Source: Nymphalis io
Taxonomy: Eukaryota > Arthropoda > Insecta > Lepidoptera > Nymphalidae
Assembly (NCBI RefSeq): GCF_905147045.1
Contig: NC_065895.1
Coordinates: 11,661,001-11,725,000 of the forward strand
Direction of reading: 5' to 3'
Length of the DNA stretch: 64,000 nucleotides
Position 1 is the first letter of the stretch. Every line of letters begins with the position of its first letter. Below are positions 37,401 to 45,000 of the stretch, one piece after another. The notes beneath the pieces are model-generated. The model was not told the origin of the DNA, ran no database searches, and was given only the letters and a program-made list of their open reading frames with translations. Made by a program: the position numbers and the translations under genes.

Positions 37401-38847
37401 GTGCTCTAGCTGCAGGTAGTACAGAGGGGCATTTAGTAATATTAAATGCTGAGGCTGGTGCTCACGTTGCCACTTTAAGAGTATGTGGCTCGCCATTAAA
37501 TTGTTTACAATATAATTCAGGTAAAATACTAAAAATGTAATTTTTTTACGGATTGTTTCAAATTTGTTAATTTTGTTTTTTTTCTTTTGTAGCTGGGGAT
37601 TTACTTGCAATTGGATCACAAAATGGAAGCATATATTTGTTTCGAGTATCACGTGATGGTTTTTCTTATAAGAAATCGAATAAAATTCGAGGTGCTCAAC
37701 CATTGGTCCAACTAGATTGGAGTCTCGATGGAAGTTACTTGCAAACTGTTACTGCTGATTATGATCTGTCTTTCTGTAAGTATACTTTTTATATATAATC
37801 ATCTAGCGACTTGCTTACAGGGCTAAATTTTGAGTTCAAACAGAGTAGGGACAACAAAAAGTTATTGAGTTTTTCTGGCAAGAAATTCACTTTAAAATTT
37901 CTTGAAGCTTTGAAGTTGGAAGTGCTAACAATCCCATGCCTCGAAAAGCCCGTAAAGCCATTGCACCGTTCTGCACCAAAGCTTAGGTGCACCGACCGTG
38001 TTGGATTGCCGACCAATCAGATATACATATAACGGCTGACGCTCATCCTAGACCATCATTTAATACATATAATTTGTTTTTCCAATTCATAGGGGACATA
38101 AAAGCCTTGTCACCAGAGAAAAGCCCTATAGCAATGAAAGATGTAAAATGGTCTACTTATAATTCAACAGTTGGATTTTTAGTTTCAGGTTAGTTTTTCA
38201 AAATATTCTAATAATTTTTTTTCAAAATTCTTAATTGTTTTAATGCTTAATTTATCAACAGGCATGTGGAATAACCGCTTTTATCCTATGACATCATTGA
38301 TAACGACTGCTAGTCGTTCTTCTGCCAATGATCTTCTTATAAGTGGTGATTCTGATGGATATTTACGCCTATTTAGGTGAGACAAAATGTTATGCATTAT
38401 TGATTTTATTTAATTTATTTTAAAAAGGCAGTCGAAAGGGCTTAATGGAGAGTTATGGTTATCCATAAGTACTGAAAGGAAGACGTAGAACCACCTCCAA
38501 TACCAACATTTCGTCAATCAGTCACCACATCTAACGTATCATGTCTTCTGTGCCTGTCATTACCTTTGCTCACTCACTGCGGCACTAACATCAATACAAA
38601 TTATTACTATTAATGCGGTTCAATAAATGGCGACTGTTGTTGGCGATTATGTTTTGAATACAGGTGAATTTATATTTATGTAAATATTTTTAGGTATCCA
38701 TGTGCCAGTCCAAAGGCAGAATACAATGAAGCAAAGGTGTACTCGGGATCAGTTTATTCTGCCCGATTTCTTTTTAACGATCGTTGCATGGTAACTTCCG
38801 GTGGATCTGATGCTGCTCTAATGCTGTGGGAGTTAGTGGATGATTAG
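12733..38847 (+). CDS. DCX-EMAP: DCX-EMAP: doublecortin plus EMAP-like WD40 microtubule protein
   Basis: Twenty exons with matching phases: 12733-12768, 13753-14307, 29710-29895, 30774-30890, 31139-31269, 31439-31563, 31809-31947, 32701-32850, 33469-33640, 33975-34070, 35908-36045, 36176-36307, 36385-36513, 36651-36779, 36866-36994, 37358-37520, 37593-37775, 38093-38188, 38262-38376, 38694-38847; 1024 codons plus TAG. Residues about 118-197 form a doublecortin domain (RRVTFYRNGD, LPRGARFIFGMDG). About 245-320 form a second (GRVIRIINNMD, AKRMYTISG). A HELP motif follows (VTIRGLRRTFYPP to MQLDWVYGYRG), then WD40 units to the end (VRIWSTDTLQTLHVFG, GHDKNIALWKG, GGSDAALMLWELVDD). This order is that of Drosophila DCX-EMAP, which organises microtubule-based structures in mechanosensory neurons. 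The acceptor of exon 2 (13753) is the likeliest phase-0 choice but not certain. The 15-kb intron 2 carries an RTE-type LINE and many SINEs. Alternative first exons are listed separately. Confidence 0.9.
13411..13475. repeat. (TA)n microsatellite in DCX-EMAP intron 1
   Basis: About 65 bases of uninterrupted TA dinucleotide. Confidence 0.95.
14308..16200. other. DCX-EMAP intron 2, left part: AT-rich, no gene seen
   Basis: No coding exon was recognised. Around 15080-15120 is a run of A with scattered small open frames. The sequence ends at the LINE insertion, whose left target-site copy is 16191-16201. Confidence 0.5.
16201..19385 (+). mobile_element. Full-length RTE-type LINE inserted in DCX-EMAP intron 2
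   Basis: The element is bounded by a direct repeat GTTATTAAAAG at 16191-16201 and 19386-19396 (10-11 bases, shared by both edges), a target-site duplication. It has a GC-rich 5' leader of about 200 bases, one long ORF (16403-19366) and, instead of poly(A), a TGATTGATTGATTG tandem tail. A single EN-RT ORF with a short tandem 3' repeat is typical of the RTE clade. It lies in the same orientation as the host gene. Confidence 0.85.
16403..19366 (+). CDS. RTE-type endonuclease-reverse transcriptase (active site altered)
   Basis: An uninterrupted ORF of 987 residues. An APE-type endonuclease covers about residues 48-285: N52 in ATYNGRS, E81 in SEVR, GDFN with D188 and N190, and SDHRLVR with D280-H281. 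The reverse transcriptase spans about 495-760, with KNYRPISLL, QAGFRSGYST and AFVDYKKAFD (catalytic D634). The motif normally F/YADD is FAND (codon 734, AAC at 18602-18604). The C-terminal part ends with GRPPARWTDDLKK and a tryptophan-rich end. The protein nicks target DNA and copies its own RNA at the nick. Loss of one of the two motif-C aspartates should abolish polymerisation unless the family tolerates it. The start could also be the methionine at residue 48, just before the endonuclease. Confidence 0.9.
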   Translation: MADAPKKRPPVTGKPARPDQGSGRGIGRAGGAKNHRFTAGYRIKRLKMATYNGRSMRLDHHLAELEVELSHINWHILGLSEVRRQGEDTITLESGNLLYFREGDNLSQGGVGFLVKKDLISSIVEISSVSNRVAYLVLKLSDRYSLKVVQVYAPTSTYSDDVVEAMYEDIAKALNDTSRAHYNVVMGDFNAKVGVQDSGESKVGPYGLGCRNHRGQMLVNFLEAQGLFLMNSFFQKKPQRRWTWRSPDNVTRNEIDFIISNKRHIFRDVSVINRFNTGSDHRLVRGTLNINLKAERSRMMRSTLRPTMLQAAQGSEKFQMELQNQFTALETISSIDERTDTLVKILQNTSRKCFPPQRRDNAPKLSAETLELMRKRRELPSFLSDKALNRTIKTLTRRDLRRSNTRAIKAAIEQNRGSKVFARKFGRPRLTKLKTENGGVVTSRPEIIGEVERFYGQLFSSRSDKPMGISIDDQRAPLMRHYSEELPVVDQGEIRAALEQLKNNKSPGDDGITTELLKAGGTPVLKELASLFNSVIQHGKTPETWSGSEVVLFFKKGDKTLLKNYRPISLLSHVYKLFSRVVTNRLARRLDEFQPPEQAGFRSGYSTVDHIHTVRQIVQKTEEYNQPLCMAFVDYKKAFDSIETWAVLDSLQRCHIDWRYIEVLRCLYNAATMTVHIQDCKTKAIQLRRGVRQGDVISPKLFTNALEDVFKTLDWTRYGVNVNGEYISHLRFANDIVIIAESLEQLTEMLRSLGESSRCVGLGMNLDKTKVMFNRHVVPGPIYVEGKPLEVVSEYTYLGQIIQIGRNNFEKEADRRIRLGWAAFGNLRQVLKSSIPQCLKTKVFNQCVLPAMTYGAETWTLTAGLVHKFKVAQRAMERAMLGVSLKDKIRNEIIRKRTGVTDIACKISRLKWQWAGHVCRRTDGRWSRRVLEWRPRIGKRSVGRPPARWTDDLKKVAGTNWMRKAEDRELWRTLGEAYVQQWTTIGC
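19397..20483. other. DCX-EMAP intron 2, AT-rich, no gene seen
   Basis: A small fragment near 19915-19955 (TAGCTGTGTCCCGCAGTTTC) resembles the ends of the elements at 47381 and 57290. Otherwise nothing recognisable. Confidence 0.45.
20484..20760. repeat. Two short lepidopteran interspersed repeat fragments
   Basis: 20484-20630 has the string CTACTCCACCTGATGGTAAG and CCGTCCCCGCCTTGCC. 20690-20760 has CACAAAGGCGGTCTTATCGC, a motif found very often in lepidopteran repeats. Neither has a coding frame. Confidence 0.5.
20834..21088 (+). repeat. tRNA-derived SINE with intact B box
   Basis: The head contains GTGGGTTCGATTCCCAC (a T-arm with B box at 20883-20893). The body ends at GAATAATGTCC followed by (ATT)n. 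It is the same family as 4213-4448 (reverse) and the tail fragment 59876-60008. Confidence 0.8.
21220..21312. repeat. Short lepidopteran repeat fragment
   Basis: GGCGGACTTAAAGCCTGAAG with GTCAGTCAACTTTTAGGC is a recognisable common lepidopteran repeat motif. No coding frame. Confidence 0.45.
21673..21981 (-). repeat. tRNA-headed SINE, full-length reverse copy
   Basis: The high end has the tRNA-like head (reverse of GATGGCCTAGTGGTTAG, then the B box GGTTCAAACCC). The low end is CAGCCTGTTAATGTCCCACTG, the 3' end of the unit. Confidence 0.8.
21982..24400. other. DCX-EMAP intron 2, no gene seen
   Basis: Mostly AT-rich. Open frames at 22142-22324 (+) and 23229-23504 (-) were read and show no known motif or splice context. 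A stretch near 22680-22790 is richer in GC and may be an old repeat, not identified. Confidence 0.4.
24401..24712 (+). repeat. tRNA-headed SINE, full-length forward copy
   Basis: A box TGGCCCAGTGG at 24407-24417, B box GGATCAAACCC at 24450-24460, body with AACATCGTGAGGAAACCTG and tail ending CCCAACAGTGG...CAGGCTGTTAGTA. Confidence 0.8.
24713..25916. other. DCX-EMAP intron 2, no gene seen
   Basis: AT-rich. 25430-25630 is a more GC-rich island without an open frame or recognisable repeat; it may be a regulatory element but nothing proves it. Confidence 0.4.
25917..26172 (-). repeat. tRNA-headed SINE, diverged reverse copy
   Basis: Same unit as 21673-21981 with many substitutions. The 3' end is at GTCCCACTACTGGGC and the head is degraded near 26140-26172. 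Confidence 0.7.
26173..26972. other. DCX-EMAP intron 2, no clear gene
   Basis: A B-box-like GGTTTGATCCCAGCCC near 26510 suggests one more degraded tRNA SINE. No coding exon seen. Confidence 0.4.
26983..27095 (+). CDS. DCX-EMAP: Probable extra or alternative DCX-EMAP exon
   Basis: A GC-rich open stretch flanked by AG (26981-26982) and a strong donor GTGAGT (27096). The frame reads WRPRRSRWYSPASS then MLDSDEESPFTVISLPVYTPEPP, kept here in two parts. The donor is phase 0 and would join exon 29710. The acceptor is phase 1 and cannot join the phase-0 donor at 14307, so either an exon between is missing or this is another first exon starting at ATG 27027-27029. It adds a short, acidic then proline-rich linker before the second doublecortin domain. 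Exon status rests on composition and splice signals only. Confidence 0.55.
27096..28550. other. DCX-EMAP intron, no gene seen
   Basis: AT-rich. 27190-27420 holds repeat-like sequence (TGCTGAGCGAAGGTCTCATC resembles the tail of the tRNA-headed SINE). The reverse frame at 28015-28239 is low-complexity. Confidence 0.4.
28636..28669 (+). promoter_or_regulatory. Core promoter 2 of DCX-EMAP (Inr plus DPE)
   Basis: TCAGT at 28636-28640. With its A (28638) as +1, GGTCG at 28665-28669 sits at +28 to +32 and fits RGWYV. A second TCAGT follows at 28650-28654, a third lies at about 28570, and a 9-base inverted repeat (GTCCTTGGC/GCCAAGGAC) frames 28555-28590. Confidence 0.5.
28638..28746 (+). CDS. DCX-EMAP: Alternative first exon of DCX-EMAP contributing only ATG
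   Basis: The exon would run from the initiator to 28746 and end in ATG (28744-28746) immediately followed by a consensus donor GTAAGT. The donor is phase 0 and joins the phase-0 acceptor at 29710, giving a protein that starts MAASYGKKNGMWYGG. This isoform would lack the first doublecortin domain and the proline-rich N-terminus but keep the second doublecortin domain, HELP and WD40 repeats (about 828 residues). Transcript evidence would be needed to confirm it. Confidence 0.55.
29896..30773. other. DCX-EMAP intron, nothing recognised
   Basis: AT-rich sequence between the two exons that encode the second doublecortin domain. No repeat or gene seen. Confidence 0.5.
31585..31705 (+). repeat. Retroelement 3'-tail repeat, copy A
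   Basis: Shares GTCACGATTTGTACAGTAAC and the following TTTTTAATTTTTATTTGTATTTATTTA with 35341-35450. The two copies are in the same orientation in different DCX-EMAP introns. Confidence 0.65.
33119..33225 (+). repeat. Lepidopteran repeat fragment
   Basis: TACTAATATTATAAAAGCGA and GAACCGATTTTGATGAAATT are hallmark strings of a very abundant lepidopteran interspersed repeat. Confidence 0.55.
34071..35340. other. DCX-EMAP intron, no gene seen
   Basis: AT-rich. The short reverse frame at 34313-34525 is not coding. The upstream part of repeat copy B (CTGGTGGCAGGAGGGCTGG near 35298) begins at the right end. Confidence 0.45.
35341..35450 (+). repeat. Retroelement 3'-tail repeat, copy B
   Basis: Pairs with 31585-31705. 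Extends further 5' (GGCAGGAGGGCTGGTTTATT) than copy A. Confidence 0.65.
35628..35842 (+). repeat. Metulj-type SINE with internal deletion
   Basis: The head (CTGGTGGTTGGGCTTTGTGC) is joined after GCTCGTCTG directly to CCAGTGTAATTACAGGC, missing roughly 100 internal bases. The 3' half and A-rich end are intact. Confidence 0.8.
37800..38036 (+). repeat. tRNA-derived SINE, diverged copy of the 8426 family
   Basis: It has GAGTTCAAACAG (decayed B box), TTGGAAGTGCTAACAATCCC and GACCGTGTTGGATTGCC, in line with 8426-8745. It sits in a DCX-EMAP intron, 57 bases before the exon at 38093. Confidence 0.55.
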
Positions 38848-40552
38848 CAGCGAGCGGCGCCGGGGCTGCGACCACCGGCTGTCATTGTGGCGCCCCCTAC
38901 ACCCTCCCCTCCGCCCCCCGCGCTGACTAAGTACACTACGTTCCGAGTTCTGAATTTCGAAGAGCTAGATTGAACGGAATAGTGGTTTCAGGAGGATATT
39001 TCTATTTGATAATACAGTTAGATAATTCTGACGAGAACGTATGAAATGCATGAAAGACGTATTTTGTCATTTCATATTTTGACTAAGGAAGGAATAACTG
39101 TGGTAAAATAGCAAAAAAATTGCGACAGATTCGTTACAATTAAAAGAAAAAATATTTTGAAACATACTTTGCGTCATATCACACACTGCCATTTTAAAAT
39201 GCATGAATAAAAAATAAAAACATGCATCGAAATTAACACATAGAATTTATTCAATATAATTGGCTTTTAGATATTTGAGACATTTCTTGTCATGGACAAA
39301 ACTTAGTAGCTATTAGAGATTCGAAAGTACTTTTAAATTAAAAAATAATGTTTTAACAAAATTTAATATATATGTCTTCTAATACCTAATAATCAACGAT
39401 TGGCTCTAAATTATAAGCTTATTAACAATTTAAAATAAAATATTGTTAAAAAAAATAATATAAATGAATTTTCCATAAAAATTGATAAGTATGTAATATG
39501 ATAGAGGCACAATTTCGATTATAAACTTCCCATAAAAGGGATTTGATACTGTTTACACGTTTGCACAATTATTTTATACAGCAATGTTTGTGGCGGGCCA
39601 CTTTCATCTGTAATAGGTCAAGTTCAATTTGAAACCGACTAATATACACATTATATTAAGTGTTTTCTACTGTCACAATCACGTGTTACATTTTTGTACG
39701 TAAAGTCCTGAACAGATATGTAGGCATTGTTTTTTTTTCAGAGATATTTATTACAAAATAGCTAATTGTTTTATATCTATTGTCATATGAAATTGTTCTT
39801 AATCATCAAATAAAATATGTATTTTATGTATTTGACGTAATACAATTATTGTTTTTAATACTGTTGATTCTATTAAAGTAATTACTCTACACATGTTTGT
39901 CTTTTATTTATGCATATCCTTGTCGCTCTTAATTAGAAAATCGTGTAAATAAAATATACATAATAATATAAATTAGTGAAATATTAAGAAACAGTCAGTA
40001 AATCTCCCACTGGCCAGAGGAATGCTTTACTGTGACGGCTTAACATAATTATATCATGTAAAATAACTAGGTAAGAATGTCATCAGGATTGATTTTGTAA
40101 GAAAATATATTTTAGTTATAAAATCATCGTTTTTTAGTACTACGGTACAAAATTACTAACTAGTTTAAAAATATTGATATATTTTATATAATATAGGTTT
40201 TTGATAGTCACTACACATTTTTGATGTTAAACTTTAAAGATGAATGTTAAAATGACAAGCTAGCTGTCACTGTCATTTGCTATTGTATAGTTAGGTTGAA
40301 TTTTATTTTTAAGAGTCACACTTAAAAAAAACAATAATGTAATTTTTATTATTTACTTAGAACGTAAAAATCACGTAGCTGACGAGTGCTAGCAATTTAG
40401 CTATATTTATAATTAATTTCACAAAAGTAAGAAATCCTTATTCAATATAGAAGCATTACACTTACTTATTGTCAAAAAGCATACTTAACGAATTAATATA
40501 CCTACTGTTAAAGGAAACTTTTGAATATATTGTGCAATTACAAGAGCTTATA
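38848..40552. other. DCX-EMAP 3' UTR and spacer to ALKBH4
   Basis: It begins with a GC-rich 3' UTR segment (to about 38940), then is AT-rich. Several AATAAA motifs occur (39206, about 39806, about 39949). No further gene. The ALKBH4 promoter must lie near the right end but has no clear TATA or initiator. Confidence 0.5.
39206..39211 (+). promoter_or_regulatory. Likely DCX-EMAP poly(A) signal
   Basis: First AATAAA after the stop at 38845-38847, giving a 3' UTR of about 380 bases. Later copies could give longer forms. Confidence 0.45.
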
Positions 40553-41811
40553 ATGAAACCAAGACCTTGTGGATGTAAGGGCTGTAGAACGTGTCTTGTT
40601 TGTGAAACATATTACGGCGCAGATGCTCTGAAGAACACAACCTCTCTTGATAAAGAAAAGAGCTATGTGTACTGTCCGCTATGTGATAAAGCCTGGAGTG
40701 GCTGGGATATAGACTTATACAAGCAGCATCCAAACCATGAAGGTAAATCGATAGATTATCCTGGTGTTTATATAAAGCTGGACTTTATATCAAAAGCCGA
40801 AGAAGATCAGCTTATAAAAAATATCGATGAAGTGCCCTGGGATATTTCGCAGAGTGGACGGCGTAAGCAAAATTTTGGACCAAAGACTAATTTTAAAAAG
40901 CAAAAAATCGTAGCTGGTAATTTTGATGGATTTCCTAAATTTTCCAAATATTTACAAGATAGATTTCATAGTATTGAATTATTAAAAGGTTATGAAGTTA
41001 TCGAGCAATGTTCCTTAGAATATGACCCCAGCAAAGGTGCATCTATTGACCCTCATATAGATGACTGTTGGATATGGGGAGAAAGAATTGTCACAGTCAA
41101 TATCTTAACTGATTCTGTCCTCACTATGACACCTTTTAAGGGAGATAAAAAGAAATACAATCTGTTTTGTGCGGAAAATTATCCAGCAGTAGTTCAGACC
41201 GATGGAAGTATAAATTTAGAATTTAATGACAAAGGACCCAGCATGTTAGAAATTAGTAAACCTCTAGAAGACAATGACGTAATAATAAGAATACCGATGA
41301 TAAGGTATGTTAAGTATTATCAACATTTTGCAATATTTTTAATTTAGATAATTATTATCTTGTTCATAAGCTAGTTTATAGTTTAGGCTTTAATAGTTTG
41401 ATTATAGAATTAGTACTATTTTAAATTTTTATTCTTTAATATTCATTAATATTGTAACCTACAAATGAAATTGACTTTAAAAAAATAAACAGTATTTGAT
41501 TTTAAATGTTTATTATACAATATTACAAAAAGTAAAACCATTTTATTTTGAATTATATTCTTAACAGGAGATCACTTCTGATAATTTATGGGGAATCGAG
41601 ATATCACTGGGAACATGCCGTTTTAAGAGAAGACATAAAAACAAGGAGAGTGTGCTTAGCTTACAGAGAGTTTACTCCACCGTACATGAACAACGGAACC
41701 CATGATACTATTGGCCAAGAAATCAGAAATAAAGCAAAAAGTTTTTGGGATCACCAGGAAAGATATAAAAACAGCTTACAAGATATAGCTATTAATAAAC
41801 TAAGTATTTAA
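40553..41811 (+). CDS. Alkbh4: ALKBH4-like Fe(II)/2-oxoglutarate dioxygenase
   Basis: Two exons, 40553-41304 and 41568-41811 (phase 2 junction), give 331 residues. The N-terminus MKPRPCGCKGCRTCLVC matches the cysteine cluster that opens ALKBH4 proteins. SQSGRRKQNFGPK and EQCSLEY follow, then the iron ligands H168 and D170 in DPHIDD and, in exon 2, H267 in YHWEHAV, and the 2-oxoglutarate-binding RRVCLAYRE. In mammals ALKBH4 demethylates actin lysine 84 and has been linked to DNA N6-methyladenine. The start is the ATG at 40553: the frame is open further upstream but has no earlier ATG, and the conserved cysteine motif begins here. An added CPLC pair near residue 41 is not obvious in human ALKBH4. 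The gene is convergent with the tetraspanin on the other strand. Confidence 0.88.
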
Positions 41812-41904
41812 TATAACACTTGCTCCGGTTGCAATTTTAATCAATTTATAAGTACATTTATAATGTATTTTAATTTTAAATATATAGTCATTCAACATTA
41901 AGTT

Positions 41905-41910
41905 TTTATT
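41905..41910 (-). promoter_or_regulatory. Poly(A) signal of tetraspanin A (reverse strand)
   Basis: TTTATT on the plus strand is AATAAA on the reverse, 156 bases past the tetraspanin stop and 94 bases from the ALKBH4 stop. Confidence 0.45.
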
Positions 41911-42039
41911 TTACCTTATATATATTTTAAATATAAGAAAACAAACAAAAGTCTGTTAATTGCTGTAAAATTTTCAAAATGCAAAGCTTTACTTAACAAA
42001 GTTTAATTAAAAGTATGTATAATATATTAAATACATTAA

Positions 42040-42045
42040 AATAAA
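42040..42045 (+). promoter_or_regulatory. Poly(A) signal of ALKBH4
   Basis: AATAAA about 230 bases past the ALKBH4 stop and only 21 bases from the tetraspanin stop codon, so the two transcripts probably overlap at their 3' ends. Confidence 0.45.
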
Positions 42046-42065
42046 AATATATATTTAGTCTTTCT

Positions 42066-45000
42066 TCAAGCTGTACTACAATCATGATGGGCTATGTAAA
42101 CGCTATCTGCAACATTATCTTCTGTGTGGCGTGTACTTTGATTGTTCTCTTCGCGCGCTAAAATCATTTGCTCCTTAATTTTCCAAGATTGTAGAGCCTT
42201 TTCACTTTTCATTTTCCGGATGCATCTCGCTAAAAGGATCGCAAATATAACACCCAATAACTGAAATAAATAATTATATTTATATATTAAACATTGAGTA
42301 ATTAATTCAGACGGTTAAATATAATTTAGAAATATTCAGATAGTAAGAACTTAATAAGTCTGAATCACGTTATATATTTAATTATATTATGGTCGGCGAA
42401 AACGTATAAAAGAGATCTTTGCAGATTATTAAATGCATAAAAGTATCTGCTATTTGTATTACAAATACATTTATTAAGGATTATTTAATGGGGATTTGTG
42501 GGAATAATCCAAGTGATTAAATTTTTTAAGTTAAAGTAATTCTGGTTATGATTTTTTTGCTATGACATAAGCAAATATTCTCCAGATACAAGTTTTAGGA
42601 CGTGAGTCACGACGAATTCGAAGATAAAAATTTATATTAAAAAGGATATATATATATTCTACATTTTACCTGTATAAACATAACAGATACACCCAAAACG
42701 CCAATCACACTGGAGTTCTGTACAAACAAATTGACCAGCGCGGCCTTGCAACTGTTCGCCCTCATAGCTGTACAAAACTCACTTCCTCTTGTGATGCAAC
42801 AGGTCTCAGGTACTATTACTGACACTTGGTCTCCATTGACAATCGTAGACACGACCACTGTAGATTGATTAGATGAGAATTCCATGCCCACGTAATCCAA
42901 GTAGGAATTGCTTCCGCAACAGTTGAGCTGATGACAATTATAATATTAATAAGGCAATAATAAAAAACCTGACTAATTAATTTGTCGGGCTATCAACAGA
43001 AGAATGCCAATGACTCAATGGAAGAAATTAAGTTTACTTGAGGATAGGGGTGTATGAAAGCCCGTTTCGTTTGGTACCCAGTCATCAGATATTCTGATTC
43101 TACCGCTAAATAACAATACTTAGTTATATTGGGTTCGGGTATGAAAGGTGAGTGAGCCTGTGTAACTACAGGCACAGGGAAGATAATATCTTAGTTCCCA
43201 AGGTTGGTTTCACATTGGCAATGTAGGGAACGGTTAATATTTTTACAGCACCAATGTCTATGTACGGTGGTGACCTAAATTATGAAATAAAATATATCAT
43301 CATAGACTAAATTTTACACCTAGCCCTTCAATAACAGTCTACGTGATTGCTGTACAATGGTAAAATAAATGTTAGATGTTAATTAAGACGATAAACATTT
43401 ACACAAGTCTGCACTCAAGTGGGGATAGAGTCAACTCTATATCCGGTTAGAATGTAAGGAAGACAAGCGAATTAACCGCCTGATGAAAAGCTGTCACCTT
43501 TGCCAATAGACGCTGGCACTCCAAGAAGTACAAAACATTCTTGATGCCGTCAATGAGACACAAATCATTGTATTTAAGATAATAGCTTTTATCTTGTGCC
43601 TGTAAAAACCTCTTAGCCACTATTGGAACACTACAATACAGTACTTATATTTTTATTGAGCTCTTGATCTAATCAATTAAGGTGTAGAGTAAAGTTTAAA
43701 TCTTAAATAACATGTACTTACGCAAACTTGTAAGCGGTCAATTTCCATTGCAATTTCTGGATCGTCAGCATATTCTGCCACTGGTATATAAATGTAATTT
43801 CTCAATGACTGCGTGTCTAATGTAAACGCTAATATCACGACGACCAATTTTCCTATTAACATCAACGCCAAAATAAGTGCATACTGAAATACAAGAAAAA
43901 ATGAAAATTCAAATATGGCCGATTTGAAAAAAAAATCGTTTAAGAAGTGTTTATGTCTTGGCCAAATGGATAAATACTTGTCGTAGGTGGAATCAGGAAT
44001 CGACACCTTTGGAGCTTTTTGTTTAGCCAAAAATGTCATTTGCAACTAGGATTCCTTCGCTGTTGTTCCTTGCGAACAACAATAAATATAGAAGGCAATT
44101 ATTAAAACCTGTGTAAATGACTGGTACTTAAATATAGCTTTGAACCGTTTAAGTACCTAACACTTAAATAGGCAGAAAACTAATAAATTAAAATATATCT
44201 TACCAAGTTAACCAAGCATGTGCTCTGTTTTAAGCTACCGAAGAACCCAAATAGAGTGACGATGAAAAGGAACATGCCCATAATAATGCTGAGAATAGAG
44301 GGCGTAAAGAACCGGCCCGTTGTGGCGCTCTCGTAGAAGAACGAGAACGTGTGGTAGTGGGAATACACGGAAAATCCCAGGACGATCATTAAACCTGCTA
44401 TTATCTGAAAATAAACATTACTATATTAAATCATAAAAAATATATAATGTTCGCTTTGAAAAAAAATTTAAATCTAAAATGTTGTAAATCTAAAATCTAC
44501 ATGTAAGAAATCCTGAAAATACACAAAATACTATAATAATATACTTATAAAACCATTCATAATTAGTAATTATGAAAATCTATGAGAGACATTTATTTAA
44601 AGGTAGTCTTAATAAACAATATGTGGATCTAAAATCACCAGAAATATTCACAAAAGTGTCAAGAACCATGCAATACTTTCTGATTCTCTTGCAAAGAGGA
44701 CTCTCATTGTTTTATATGATAACTTTATAGGCGAGTTATTTGTGGAAACAATATTTTCTAATAATGTTTGTTTGTCGTGGCGCGTTCTATATTGACATAT
44801 TATTCTATAGATTTTGTTTGTTATAATAAAAGTATTTAAACTATTTTATTTTTGTGTTAGAAAAAAAATTACGTCACTTAATAACACAAGTGATTTTTAA
44901 CATAAGTGAAAAATATTTTTTTAATCGTACTACATATGGATTACTAAAGATAACAATTATACTATCTTAAATTTGAAGTCGATTTTGGTATGGTATTTGT

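Noticed and set aside
40469..40552. Longer N-terminus for ALKBH4
   Set aside because: The frame is open but there is no ATG before 40553, and the conserved cysteine cluster follows directly from that ATG.
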